DNA of 64,000 bases from Deferribacteres bacterium (GCA_020633655.1 JACKDF010000007.1:186001-250000), one strand, 5' to 3'. Positions 35,687 to 45,900 are shown, counted from the stretch's first letter. Program-made: numbers and translations. The notes: generated by a model not told the origin, from the sequence alone.

Positions 35687-36034
35687 GTGAAAAGATTTGG
35701 ACTGCCGAAAGAATATATTCTTTCAAACGTAAATGACATCGATAAAGTGTTTAAACAAGGCTTATTGATAAATTCGCAGTCCTTCAGTCTTTTTTTTTGT
35801 CAGTCAAGTCAAACAAAAGTACTTTTTACCGCGTCAAAATTTATTAAAACGCATGTAAAAAAAAATAAGGCAAAACGTATATTACGAGAATTGTTCAGGA
35901 AAAACAAAGCAGCATTTCCAAAAAATTTATCATTTGCATTTATCGCGAAAAAACAAATTTTTATAATAAAATATACTCTCCTGGAGGCTGAATTCATCGA
36001 ACTTGCCGATTCTATTTTTCATAGAATCAATTAG
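35687..36034 (+). CDS. rnpA: Ribonuclease P protein component
   Basis: About 115 residues. It starts (M)KRFGLPKEYILSNVNDIDKV, then VFKQGLLINSQSFSLFF. The RNA-binding signature is VKKNKAKRILRELFR, the counterpart of the RNR motif 'rRNriKRllRE'. RnpA is the protein cofactor of the RNA enzyme that trims tRNA 5' ends. The only upstream starts are GTG codons at 35669 and 35687. I take 35687 because family members begin with the KRFGLP block; the longer form would overlap rpmH by 14 bases. It sits in the universal rpmH-rnpA-yidC order. No yidD gene is present in the 81 bases before yidC. Confidence 0.92.
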   Translation: MKRFGLPKEYILSNVNDIDKVFKQGLLINSQSFSLFFCQSSQTKVLFTASKFIKTHVKKNKAKRILRELFRKNKAAFPKNLSFAFIAKKQIFIIKYTLLEAEFIELADSIFHRIN

Positions 36035-36115
36035 AGGGTATTACCTTCCTTTTCCTCCTCAATTTTCTAATTGATATAATTTTTCAATAAACCCATAATC
36101 TTGTTTAGGTTAAAA

Positions 36116-37939
36116 ATGGATAAAGATCGCGGTACAATTATTGGATTATTTTTAATAGGTTTCATAATTCTATTCACTTATTCTGATTTTTATAAAGAAT
36201 GGGTACTTGGAGATAATAACAATCAACCAGCGATCAAGTCAGATTTCGATGCTAATCAAGTAGCTGATAGTACTAATTTCCAAGAATCTACTACACCAAT
36301 GGATTCTATACCTGAAAATCAAAAAGAAGCTTCTACAAATGTTGGTGTTTCACTACCTACTCCACAAAATCGATTAAATGGAACAGAAAAAATAATTACG
36401 ATTGAAAATGATCTTATCAAAGCTCGTATTTCCTCTGTAGGACCAAGTTTTATTAATTATGAGTTGAAAAATTATAAAAACGGCGTTGATCATTTCCAAA
36501 ACGTCAATCTTATTCATAACCAGGCTGGAAACCTTACTTTAAATATCCCATCGCAAAATGATACTATTCGCTTTCAAAATCGCAACTTTTCCTATTTAGG
36601 TTCTGATACCAATCTTGTTTTTCGTGATGGTTTAAACGATGTAAATATACCATTTAGATACTATTTCACCGAAAATAAGTACGTTGACTATATTTATATT
36701 TTTTCAGTAAATGACTACAGTTTTAAATTAAAAGTAAATTTCGTTAATCTAAACCAAATCATTGACGGCTACAAATATGGAATTCAATGGGCTGGTGGAA
36801 TTGCATCGACTGAAAAACAATTTACTGAAGACATGCAATACACAAAAGTTTGGGCACTCACTGCTGATGAGGTTATAGAAAGAGACGTATCTGAAGGTGA
36901 AAATTTAGATGAATTTAATGATGATTGGACTATCCGTTGGGGAGCTATAAGAAATAAATATTTTGCGGCTGCAATTGTTCCAAAGAGTCAAAAAGGGAGC
37001 GGGATTAAATTTCATGGATCAACTAGTGAATTTGTGCCTGATTCTTTTTATAAAGACTACAGTTATGAAATTATGATGCCTATCATGAATGGCACTCATA
37101 GTGATGAATTTTTGATTTACATCGGTCCGCTTGAACTTTCCATTTTGGAAGGTTATAATGTCAACCTGGATGGCATGATGAATTTGGGATGGCAGATTAT
37201 TCGTCCAATCTCCAAACTGATCCTTTTTACATTAAAAAAACTTTATACCGTTATACCTAACTACGGTTTTGTGATTATTCTTTTTTCGATTCTTGTAAAG
37301 ATTGTTCTTTTTCCATTGACACGGAAAAGTTTTCAGTCGATGAAAGAAATGCAAGTTATACAACCTGAAATGGCTGCATTGCGCGAAAAATATAAAGACA
37401 ATCCGCAGAAATTGAATACCGAGATGATGGAATTGTATAAAGTACATGGTGTTAATCCACTTGGTGGTTGTTTACCCATGCTTTTTCAAATGCCGGTTTT
37501 ATATGCTTTATTTACAATTTTTCGTACAACCATTGAATTGCGGGGTGCTCATTTTATATGGTGGATAACTGATTTATCTGCACAAGACACTATTTTTACT
37601 TTGCCTTTTAAATTACCAATGTATGGCGATGGATTCAATATTTTGCCCATTCTAATGGGATTAACGATGTTTTTTCAACAAAAAATCTCTGTCACGGATC
37701 CAAAACAAAAAGCTATGGTTTATTTTATGCCCATACTTTTTACCTACATGTTCAACGCTTTTCCTTCAGGTTTAACGCTTTATTATACACTATTTAATCT
37801 TTTTTCAATGCTGCAACAGAAATTTGTTCCAGCACCTGTGAAAAAGCCAGAGCAGAAAGATGATTTTACCAAGAAAAAGAAACCCAAAACAAAATTAGAT
37901 TTTTATAAACAACAAGCGGAATTGAGAAAGAAAAAATAA
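36116..37939 (+). CDS. yidC: Membrane protein insertase YidC
   Basis: About 607 residues. TM1 (GTIIGLFLIGFIILFTY) is followed by a Ser/Asn-rich linker and a large beta-sandwich periplasmic domain (about 90-340), as in Gram-negative YidC. The conserved five-helix insertase core comes next: YGFVIILFSILVKIVLFPLT, then KSFQSMKEMQVIQPEM, NPLGGCLPMLFQMPVLYALF, and FPSGLTLYYTLFNLFSMLQQ. It ends with a lysine-rich tail that often helps ribosome contact. It inserts inner-membrane proteins alone or with SecYEG. ATG 36116 with AGG upstream is preferred over TTG 36101. A strong terminator follows its stop. Confidence 0.96.
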   Translation: MDKDRGTIIGLFLIGFIILFTYSDFYKEWVLGDNNNQPAIKSDFDANQVADSTNFQESTTPMDSIPENQKEASTNVGVSLPTPQNRLNGTEKIITIENDLIKARISSVGPSFINYELKNYKNGVDHFQNVNLIHNQAGNLTLNIPSQNDTIRFQNRNFSYLGSDTNLVFRDGLNDVNIPFRYYFTENKYVDYIYIFSVNDYSFKLKVNFVNLNQIIDGYKYGIQWAGGIASTEKQFTEDMQYTKVWALTADEVIERDVSEGENLDEFNDDWTIRWGAIRNKYFAAAIVPKSQKGSGIKFHGSTSEFVPDSFYKDYSYEIMMPIMNGTHSDEFLIYIGPLELSILEGYNVNLDGMMNLGWQIIRPISKLILFTLKKLYTVIPNYGFVIILFSILVKIVLFPLTRKSFQSMKEMQVIQPEMAALREKYKDNPQKLNTEMMELYKVHGVNPLGGCLPMLFQMPVLYALFTIFRTTIELRGAHFIWWITDLSAQDTIFTLPFKLPMYGDGFNILPILMGLTMFFQQKISVTDPKQKAMVYFMPILFTYMFNAFPSGLTLYYTLFNLFSMLQQKFVPAPVKKPEQKDDFTKKKKPKTKLDFYKQQAELRKKK

Positions 37940-37948
37940 AAACTTATA

Positions 37949-37972
37949 ACCCTGACTTTTCAGGGTTTTTTT
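37949..37972 (+). terminator. Rho-independent terminator after yidC
   Basis: Perfect 7-base stem ACCCTGA / TCAGGGT with loop CTTT, followed by a run of T to 37972. It ends two bases before the mnmE start codon, and the only Shine-Dalgarno-like sequence for mnmE (AGGG, 37962-37965) lies in its 3' arm. Confidence 0.85.
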
Positions 37973-37974
37973 AT

Positions 37975-39375
37975 ATGAATACAAATGATACGATTGTTGC
38001 ACTTGCAACACCTCCAGGGCAAAGCGCTATTGCTATAATTCGATTATCTGGATATGATTGTTTTCCAATTATGTCTAAGATTACTACAGTTGATTGTCAA
38101 AATTTTAAACATAAAAAACTATTATTATTAAACTTATATAAAGATAAAAACAATCAAGACTCTTTTATCGACCAATGTGTTGTTTTACCCTACCATGCAC
38201 CATTATCTTATACTGGGGAAAATATTATTGAAATAAATACTCATGGTAGTATGCTTATTGTTCAACTAATTATTAATGCTCTATTGGAAAATGGCGCTCG
38301 ATTTGCGCGGGCTGGTGAATTTACCGAACGCGCTTTCCTGAATGGTAAGCTTGATCTTATTCAATCGGAATCAATTGATGCACTCATACGTGCATCTACT
38401 GAGTTAGAACTTAGTCTTGTTCATAATCATTACAATGGTCAATTTTCAAAATCTATACATTCTTTAAAATCATCTTTTATTGAACTTCTTAGTCTAATTG
38501 AGCTCGAGTTAGATTTTTCTGAGGAAGATGTTGAATTTGCAAGCCGTACCAGGCTACAATCCCTGCTTGATGAAACAGAACATCAACTCACGAATTTATT
38601 CAATTCTTATAAACGAACGCACATAATTAGAGACGGATTTTCTGTTGCAATTGTAGGAAAACCAAATGTCGGAAAATCCAGTTTTTTAAATTTATTGTTA
38701 AAAAAAGAAAGAGCAATTGTTTCCGAAATGGCGGGTACCACTCGTGATGTAATTACCGAAGAAATTGATATAAGCGGTTACAAATTTGTTTTTTCGGATA
38801 CTGCAGGTATTCATTTAACGGATAATCCTATTGAAAAAGAAGGAATTTTACGTAGTTCTGATGTTATAAAAGCAGCAGACCTTGTCTTTGTATTGTTGGA
38901 TTCAAGTAAACGATTAACTAAGGAAGATTTCGAACTTAAAAATCAGCTTTGTGTTGATCAGTTGAAAAAAAGTGATTTTCCTGTTTTTCTTTTAAACAAG
39001 AGCGATAAATATGCCCAACAATATGAGGAAGAATACTTAGCTTTCCTTGACAATTTTTCTTATTTCTCTATTTCATGCCTTAACGGTTCAGGATTTGATT
39101 TAATCGAATCCTTTTTGATAAATACTGTAAAGGCTCGAACTCAATACGTCGTAAAAGCCAATACGACTATAATTAACGAGCGGCAGAAAAATGTAATAAA
39201 TGAGGCCTTAGAAAGTGTTGGTCGCGCAAAAGAAAGTTTTTGCAGCGGGCTATCCCAGGAATATATTGCCTCTGATATACGATTAGCTATCAATTATTTA
39301 GGAGAGCTTATCGGAGAAGTTTCAAATGACGATATTTTATCCAATATATTTATGAATTTTTGCATTGGGAAATAA
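37975..39375 (+). CDS. mnmE: tRNA modification GTPase MnmE (TrmE)
   Basis: A 466-residue GTPase. The N-terminal folate-binding domain starts NDTIVALATPPGQSAIAIIR. The helical domain holds the inserted G domain with G1 GKPNVGKSS (about 228-236), G2 TTRD, G3 DTAGI and G4 NKSD. It ends with FCIGK, the C-terminal CxGK motif essential for activity. With MnmG it installs the carboxymethylaminomethyl group at U34 of several tRNAs; MnmG is the next gene. The start is two bases after the T-run of the yidC terminator, so the gene may be expressed by readthrough or from a promoter inside yidC. A parS site lies just after its stop. Confidence 0.95.
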   Translation: MNTNDTIVALATPPGQSAIAIIRLSGYDCFPIMSKITTVDCQNFKHKKLLLLNLYKDKNNQDSFIDQCVVLPYHAPLSYTGENIIEINTHGSMLIVQLIINALLENGARFARAGEFTERAFLNGKLDLIQSESIDALIRASTELELSLVHNHYNGQFSKSIHSLKSSFIELLSLIELELDFSEEDVEFASRTRLQSLLDETEHQLTNLFNSYKRTHIIRDGFSVAIVGKPNVGKSSFLNLLLKKERAIVSEMAGTTRDVITEEIDISGYKFVFSDTAGIHLTDNPIEKEGILRSSDVIKAADLVFVLLDSSKRLTKEDFELKNQLCVDQLKKSDFPVFLLNKSDKYAQQYEEEYLAFLDNFSYFSISCLNGSGFDLIESFLINTVKARTQYVVKANTTIINERQKNVINEALESVGRAKESFCSGLSQEYIASDIRLAINYLGELIGEVSNDDILSNIFMNFCIGK

Positions 39376-39378
39376 TTT

Positions 39379-39394
39379 TGTTTCACGTGAAACA
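39379..39394. promoter_or_regulatory. parS centromere site 1
   Basis: TGTTTCACGTGAAACA, a perfect 16-base palindrome identical to the bacterial parS consensus bound by ParB (Spo0J), in the mnmE-mnmG gap, about 5 kb from the proposed origin. Confidence 0.93.
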
Positions 39395-39408
39395 GTTTAT
39401 GGAATATC

Positions 39409-41331
39409 ATGGAATTTTATTTTGATGTTTTAGTAATTGGTGGCGGGCATGCTGGTACTGAGGCTGCTCTTGTGAGTGCTCGAATGGGCGCAAATACTTT
39501 GTTGTTAACCATGAATATTTTCACCATCGGACAAATGTCTTGTAATCCAGCGATTGGTGGATTGGCTAAGGGCCAACTTGTTCGTGAACTTGATGCGCTT
39601 GGTGGCGAGATGGGTGTAGCCATTGATAAAACGGGTATTCAGTTTCGAATGCTTAATAAATCCAAAGGTGCTGCTGTATGGTCACCACGTGCTCAAGCTG
39701 ATCGTTATCAATATGCATCACATATTCGTTATACCTGCGAATCGCAAGAGAATTTGTTAGTTGTTCAGGATACGGCTACTGATATTTTAGTGAAAGATGG
39801 TTATATTAAGGGAGTTGTTGGTCAATTCGGTACTAAGTATTTTAGCAAAGCTGTTATTTTAACAGCGGGTACTTTCTTAAGTGGTCAGCTTTATGTTGGG
39901 CTTGATCAAATAAAAGGCGGACGTGCAGGCGAAAAAGCTTCGATAGGTTTAACCCAATCTTTTTCTGATTTAGGCTTTTCTTTTGCGCGTCTTAAAACAG
40001 GAACTCCACCAAGACTTGATCGAAGAAGTATCGATTTTTCAAAAACGGAAATTCAATATGGAGATGTTCCAGCTCCTTGTTTTTCTTTTAAAACCGAGAA
40101 AATAGAAAATCCACAAATTCCTTGCTATATAACTTATACGTCCGAAGAAACGCATGATATTTTAAAAACAGGTTTTGATCGTTCACCTTTATACACAGGT
40201 ATAATTCAAGGTGCTGGCCCACGTTATTGTCCCTCCATCGAAGATAAAATAGTTCGTTTTGCAGATAAAGGAAGGCATCAGATATTTCTCGAGCCAGAAG
40301 GTATTCAATCCGTGGAAATTTATGTAAATGGTTTTGCTACAAGTCTTCCTGTTGACGTACAATATAAAGCGATTAAGACTATCCCTGGATTAGAAAATGC
40401 GAAGGTTATGCGTCCAGGTTATGCTGTTGAATATGATTATTTTGATCCAACACAGCTACTTCATACATTGGAAACAAAATTAGTACAAGGGTTGTATTTT
40501 GCAGGACAGGTTAATGGAACTACCGGATATGAAGAAGCTGGGGTACAAGGATTAATGGCGGGAATCAACGCCGTTAGAAAAATTCGAAATGAGAATCCAT
40601 TTGTTCTCGATCGCGGATCTGCCTACATCGGTGTTCTAATTGATGATTTGGTAACAAAGGGGACGATAGAGCCTTATCGTATGTTTACTTCCCGAGCCGA
40701 GCACCGTTTGATTCTACGCCAGGACAATGCGGATCTCCGATTGATGCAATATGGCTACGATTTTGGATTAATCTCAACTGAACACTATAAAAAATTCCAA
40801 TTTAAAAAGCGAACAATTGATGAGTTTCTTACATTTTTAAAAACGACAAATATTTCTCCATCGGCTATCAATCCTATTTTGGAAAAGCTAAACAGCGCTT
40901 TATTGAAAGAAAATGAAAAGCTTCAAACACTGCTTAAACGTCCTGAAATGAGTTTAAAAGATCTTTTGACTATATATCCTGATGTCTTTAAAGAAAGACA
41001 AAATATATATTCACCTTTTTTATGGAATCAGATACTTGATCAAGTAGAAATTGAAACCAAATATTCAGGCTTTATTGACCGCGAAAACCAAGCGGTGATG
41101 AGATTGCAAAAAATGGAAACCAAAAAGCTCGATCCTAAAATTGATTACTTCAATATTGATACCATTTCGGTCGAAGGTCGTCAAAAATTAGATAAAATCA
41201 AACCTACTACCATTGCCCAAGCTACACGTATATCAGGTGTTTCTCCCGCTGATATAACTGCGCTTATGTCTTATCTTGCAAAAAATAGTCGTAATGTTTC
41301 ACGTGAAACAGGCAATGCGGATGCAGGATAG
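39409..41331 (+). CDS. mnmG: tRNA uridine-5-carboxymethylaminomethyl modification enzyme MnmG (GidA)
   Basis: A 640-residue FAD enzyme, partner of MnmE. The N-terminal dinucleotide fold is VLVIGGGHAGTEAALVSARM. Landmark blocks are MSCNPAIGGLAKGQLVRE, GTFLSGQLYVG, LKTGTPPRLD, and QVNGTTGYEEAGVQGL. The C-terminal domain ends with IAQATRISGVSPADITALM. Length and motifs are complete. Its last codons contain the second parS site, so part of the C-terminal tail (NVSRETGNADAG) is dictated by that DNA element. The stop at 41331 is five bases before the preferred rsmG start. Confidence 0.96.
   Translation: MEFYFDVLVIGGGHAGTEAALVSARMGANTLLLTMNIFTIGQMSCNPAIGGLAKGQLVRELDALGGEMGVAIDKTGIQFRMLNKSKGAAVWSPRAQADRYQYASHIRYTCESQENLLVVQDTATDILVKDGYIKGVVGQFGTKYFSKAVILTAGTFLSGQLYVGLDQIKGGRAGEKASIGLTQSFSDLGFSFARLKTGTPPRLDRRSIDFSKTEIQYGDVPAPCFSFKTEKIENPQIPCYITYTSEETHDILKTGFDRSPLYTGIIQGAGPRYCPSIEDKIVRFADKGRHQIFLEPEGIQSVEIYVNGFATSLPVDVQYKAIKTIPGLENAKVMRPGYAVEYDYFDPTQLLHTLETKLVQGLYFAGQVNGTTGYEEAGVQGLMAGINAVRKIRNENPFVLDRGSAYIGVLIDDLVTKGTIEPYRMFTSRAEHRLILRQDNADLRLMQYGYDFGLISTEHYKKFQFKKRTIDEFLTFLKTTNISPSAINPILEKLNSALLKENEKLQTLLKRPEMSLKDLLTIYPDVFKERQNIYSPFLWNQILDQVEIETKYSGFIDRENQAVMRLQKMETKKLDPKIDYFNIDTISVEGRQKLDKIKPTTIAQATRISGVSPADITALMSYLAKNSRNVSRETGNADAG
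41295..41310. promoter_or_regulatory. parS centromere site 2
   Basis: A second perfect TGTTTCACGTGAAACA, inside the 3' end of mnmG and 1.9 kb from site 1. Read in the rsmG frame it encodes part of a possible longer rsmG start (MFHVKQ), an arrangement also seen in Firmicutes. Confidence 0.93.
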
Positions 41332-41335
41332 TTTT

Positions 41336-42019
41336 ATGGAATCCGAACGGGAAGTTCTTCGTAGTATTTTGCCTATACTTGGTAAAGAGTTTGATTTTAA
41401 TGAAGAAAATATTGCAAAAAAACTTATCTCGTATGGCAAGCAGTTGTTTGAATACAATAAGTTTACCCAACTTATCTCTCGCAAGGATGAAGCTGTATTT
41501 TACGAACGGCATATTGCAGAGTGTTTGGCTGTTGCTCCAATAATTGGTGAAAATCGAAATTCCTTAATTGTTGATCTTGGGACAGGGGCAGGATTGCCGG
41601 GTGTGCCTTTGGCGTTGCTATTTAATAGGACCAGGTTTTTGCTCGTTGACGCGAAAGAAAAACGGACAAAGTTTCTTCGAAATGTTGTAGATCAATTACG
41701 TCTGGAAAAAGTTGATGTTGTATGGGATCGAATTGAGAATTTGAACTATATAAAAAAATATCGAAAAATTATAGTTGTTGCCCGTGCCGTTGCGCCGTTG
41801 TCCAAATTATGGGGTTGGTGTACTTGTTTCGATCTTGAAAAACGGGGAGTTCTTTTTGCCATGAAAGGCGGTAATTTGAAAAATGAAATTGGTGATTTAA
41901 AGAATGACTATCCTGGTTTACAAATAGAAATTTTAAAATATGATTCACGCTTGGTAGATGAAGCAAAAGAAAGAGTTTTAGTTAAAATATATTCAAGTGC
42001 GAGGACAGAGAATGAGTAA
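41336..42019 (+). CDS. rsmG: 16S rRNA (guanine-527-N7)-methyltransferase RsmG (GidB)
   Basis: About 227 residues. It is a Rossmann methyltransferase with LIVDLGTGAGLPGVPLALLF (SAM loop), FLLVDAKEKRTKFLRNVV and VVARAVAPLSKL, all RsmG hallmarks. It methylates G527 of 16S rRNA using S-adenosylmethionine; loss in other bacteria gives low-level streptomycin resistance. I prefer ATG 41336, which has AGGA eight bases upstream and follows the mnmG stop. ATG 41294 within the parS site gives an N-terminal MFHVKQ extension and is the alternative. Its stop overlaps the murQ start by eight bases. Confidence 0.94.
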   Translation: MESEREVLRSILPILGKEFDFNEENIAKKLISYGKQLFEYNKFTQLISRKDEAVFYERHIAECLAVAPIIGENRNSLIVDLGTGAGLPGVPLALLFNRTRFLLVDAKEKRTKFLRNVVDQLRLEKVDVVWDRIENLNYIKKYRKIIVVARAVAPLSKLWGWCTCFDLEKRGVLFAMKGGNLKNEIGDLKNDYPGLQIEILKYDSRLVDEAKERVLVKIYSSARTENE

Positions 42020-42923
42020 GACGGTTTATGATGAAATAAAAAATTTAGTCACTGAAGCACAAAATACAGCGACAAAGAACATTGATACAGCTTCTGTTGA
42101 AACTGTTTTAACATTGATGAATAACGAAGATAAACAAGTACCAGAAGCTGTTGAACGAGAATTAGCTTACATTGCTGAAGCTGTAAAAATTATTGTAAAA
42201 ACCTTTAAAAAAGGTGGACGATTATTTTACATCGGAGCTGGAACCAGTGGTCGATTGGGTGTCCTTGATGCTTCTGAATGTCCACCAACGTTTGGAACTG
42301 ATCCTGGAATGGTTCGTGGCATCATTGCGGGTGGTGATAAAGCCTTGAAATCGGCAATGGAGGGTGCTGAAGATGATTTTGATCAGGGCAGAGAAGATTT
42401 GAAAGAAGCCGGATTTACATCGAAAGATGTAGTGTGCGGTATCGCCGCCAGTAAAAGAACACCTTATGTAATTGGTGCAGTAGAATATGCTCGTTCGATT
42501 GGAGCAAAAACATTATATGTAACGTGCAACCCTCGCGAGAATTTTGATATTCCGGTAGATGTGGCAATTTGTACTGTTGTTGGTCCAGAAGTTGTAATGG
42601 GTTCGACAAGAATGAAGGCAGGAACAGCGACAAAATTGGTTTTGAATATGTTGACTACTGCCTCAATGATTCGACTCGGTAAAACCTACGGTAATATGAT
42701 GGTCGATTTGATGATGACATCGAAAAAGCTAGAAGAACGATCAAAGCGTACCGTCATGTTAGTTACCGGTGTAAGTTATGATGAATCGGCGGAGATATTA
42801 AAAAACGCCAATGGTCATGTAAAAACAGCGCTTGTAATGCATTTAGCCGGCGTATCTCAGGAAGAGGCAAAAGCACGCTTAGTGAGCGCTGATGGATTTG
42901 TAAGGAAAGCCATTAATAAATAA
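42012..42923 (+). CDS. murQ: N-acetylmuramic acid 6-phosphate etherase
   Basis: About 303 residues with an SIS domain: FYIGAGTSGRLGVLDASEC, then PPTFGTD (from about residue 73), GIAASKRTPYVIGAVEYA, GSTRMKAGTATKLVLNML, and the C-terminal helical KTALVMHLAGVSQEEA. MurQ removes the lactyl ether of MurNAc-6-phosphate to give GlcNAc-6-phosphate and D-lactate, the step after AnmK, whose gene is at 19527-20708. ATG 42012 is preceded by GAGGACAGAG and overlaps the end of rsmG. parA-parB commonly follow rsmG in other genomes; here murQ occupies that place. It is followed at three bases by mfd. Confidence 0.95.
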   Translation: MSKTVYDEIKNLVTEAQNTATKNIDTASVETVLTLMNNEDKQVPEAVERELAYIAEAVKIIVKTFKKGGRLFYIGAGTSGRLGVLDASECPPTFGTDPGMVRGIIAGGDKALKSAMEGAEDDFDQGREDLKEAGFTSKDVVCGIAASKRTPYVIGAVEYARSIGAKTLYVTCNPRENFDIPVDVAICTVVGPEVVMGSTRMKAGTATKLVLNMLTTASMIRLGKTYGNMMVDLMMTSKKLEERSKRTVMLVTGVSYDESAEILKNANGHVKTALVMHLAGVSQEEAKARLVSADGFVRKAINK

Positions 42924-42926
42924 AAG

Positions 42927-45900
42927 ATGATTAGTCATTTCGACAAGTTAATTGAAAATATAAATAAAAACGAAGTTATTGCAGAAGTCAACAAATACCT
43001 GAATAGTGGAAAAAAACTAGAAATTGTTGCTGCTGTTGGAGCATTGCGTCCAATTATTATCTCAGAATTTTTCAAACGAAGTGATTCCTTCCTGCTTTAT
43101 CTTTTCAGTTCCCTTGATGATGCGCAACGAATAAAAATTGATTTGGAACGTCTAATAAATGCCTCTGATGTTTTATTATTTCCTGAACAGCGTAAAAGCC
43201 ACTGGGGACAAGAAGATATGCATGTTATTTCGCAGCAAGCCGAGGTTTTGCATGCATTATCTGAAAAAGCAAAAAAAATCATAATTGCATCTGTTTCTTC
43301 ATTATCTACGGCTGTGCGAAGCCCTAAGGATATCATTACAGACATTATTCCATTAAAATCTCAGGAAGAATCTGATTTCGACATCCTGCTTGAGTGCCTC
43401 ATCGCCGCAGCATATCATCGGCAAAATGTTGTGAGCAAACCTGGCGATTTCGCTGTACGCGGTGGTATTATCGATGTCTTTTCATACACTGCTGAGAATC
43501 CTGTACGTGTGGAATTTTGGGGAAATATTATCGAATCCATTCGTGAATTTGATGTTGAATCACAGCGATCGATAAAAAATATCGATAAGGTTACCTTATT
43601 TCCCAAGCCAGTCCTCAATGATGATTCAACTGCGACCATCGTGGATCATTTTCCGGATCAACTTGTTGTTTTTTATGATAATACACCGTTAATTGAACAA
43701 AAGATTAAAGATGATGGTAATTTAATAAAATTAAATGATTTATCCGTTGAAAATGGAAAATATCAAAGTATATATTTTACTCCATTAAAAGGTGGATACT
43801 GCCCTGGTATTGTTAACGTTGGCGCGAAACACCATCGGCCGTATAATGGTAATATCAGATTACTTGCTCAAGATCTTCTCGCAGCGACGGAAACGAAAGA
43901 AAAAACAAGCAATTATTTTTTGTGTGATTCACAAGAACATGCTGTTCAGATACGTGAGTTGTTCTCAGAATATGGTGTGGATAACGGGCACATTCAAGTT
44001 CTGGAGAGCGGCCTCGACGAAGGATTTTCCCTGTCAGATTTGAATGTATTTACAGATCATGAATTTTTTGCTCGTGTCCGGCACCGTCCTGTGGCAAAGC
44101 GATTCAAATCTGGTTTATCCACAAAACAATTGAAAGCTCTAAATTATGGCGATTTCGTTGTTCATATGGATTATGGCATAGGTAAATTTTCTGGTTTACA
44201 AAAAATAAAAGTAGCAGGAAATGAACGCGAATGCCTGGTAATAGATTATGCGGATGGTGATAAGCTCTATGTCCGTTTGGACCACATGAATAGGGTACAG
44301 AAATATTCTGCGAAAGAAGGTTTGATCCCTTCCATAAACAAACTGGGAACAAAAGATTGGGAACGATTAAAAAAACGGACCAAAGCCAAGATTGCAGACT
44401 TAGCGAAAGAGCTCACGGAATTATACGCAATTCGCCATATGCAGGAAGGCTATTCATACTCACCTGATACCACGTGGCAAAAGGATCTGGAGGCCTCTTT
44501 TCAGTTTGAAGACACTGATGACCAAAGGCGATCCACAAAAGAAATTAAAAATGACATGGAAAAGGGCAATCCTATGGACCGATTGCTCTGCGGCGATGTT
44601 GGTTATGGCAAAACTGAAGTAGCGATTCGTGCTGCATTTAAAGCTGTATTGGATGGAAAACAAGTCGCTATATTAGTGCCAACAACGATCCTTGCTGAAC
44701 AACACAACTACACTTTTTCGGAGCGTCTCAAACGCTATCCAGTTCGTGTTGAAGCCATATCGCGTTTTAAAAAGCTATCTGAACAGCGGAAAATACTGCA
44801 AGATTTGAAAATGGCGAAGGTCGATATTCTCATTGGAACGCACAGACTCTTGTCAAAGGATGTTGAATTTAATGATCTTGGATTATTAATAATTGATGAA
44901 GAACAACGATTTGGTGTACGGCACAAGGAAAAATTAAAAAAGTTTCGAACAAATGTAGATGTGCTGTCATTAAGTGCGACACCGATACCCAGAACCCTGC
45001 ACATGTCTCTGCTTGGTGTACGCGATATGTCGCAAATTCTTACACCACCACGAGATCGATTGCCCGTTTATACGGAAACGATGGAGTTCGATGAAAAGCA
45101 GATACGCCGGATAATTCTTTATGAAATTCAGCGTGGTGGACAAGTTTTCTTTGTTCACAATCGCGTTCAAACTATTTATAACGTTGCGAATAAAATCGCA
45201 GATCTTGTTCCCGAAGCAAATGTCACCGTTGGTCATGGGCAGATGAAAGAAACTGAGCTCGAGCACGTTATGCGCGGTTTTATGGCACGGGATTACCACG
45301 TGCTTGTAGCAACGATGATTATTGAATCCGGACTTGATATGCCAAATGTGAATACAATTATTATTAATAGAGCTGACAAGTTTGGATTATCCCAACTTTA
45401 TCAATTGCGTGGCAGGGTCGGTCGATCAGATAGGAAAGCATTTTGTTATTTGGTAGTGCCGCCTTTGCGATCACTTACGCGTGAAGCCATTCGGCGTTTG
45501 GAAACGATTGAAGAATTTACGGATTTAGGTAGTGGTTTCCAAATTTCCATGCGCGATTTGGAAATTCGAGGAGCTGGAAGTATACTTGGTGGTGAACAAA
45601 GTGGCTTTATCGAATCGTTGGGATTCGATACTTATATGCAGATTTTGGAAGAAGCTGTAAAGGAAATGAAAGGTGACGAAAATATAAATTCTGAAAAAAC
45701 TGTTGCCTTGCCTGACGAATGTGATGTAGATGTTGATGTCGACGCATTCCTTCCCGATGATTATGTTGCCTTATCCTCGGAACGGGTTGATGTTTACCGA
45801 CGTCTGGCTCATGCTAAATTTCCGGAACTCATATATGAACTAAAAAATGAAATTCGTGATAAATATGGCAGACTTCCGCGACAAGCTCTGAATCTGTTGC

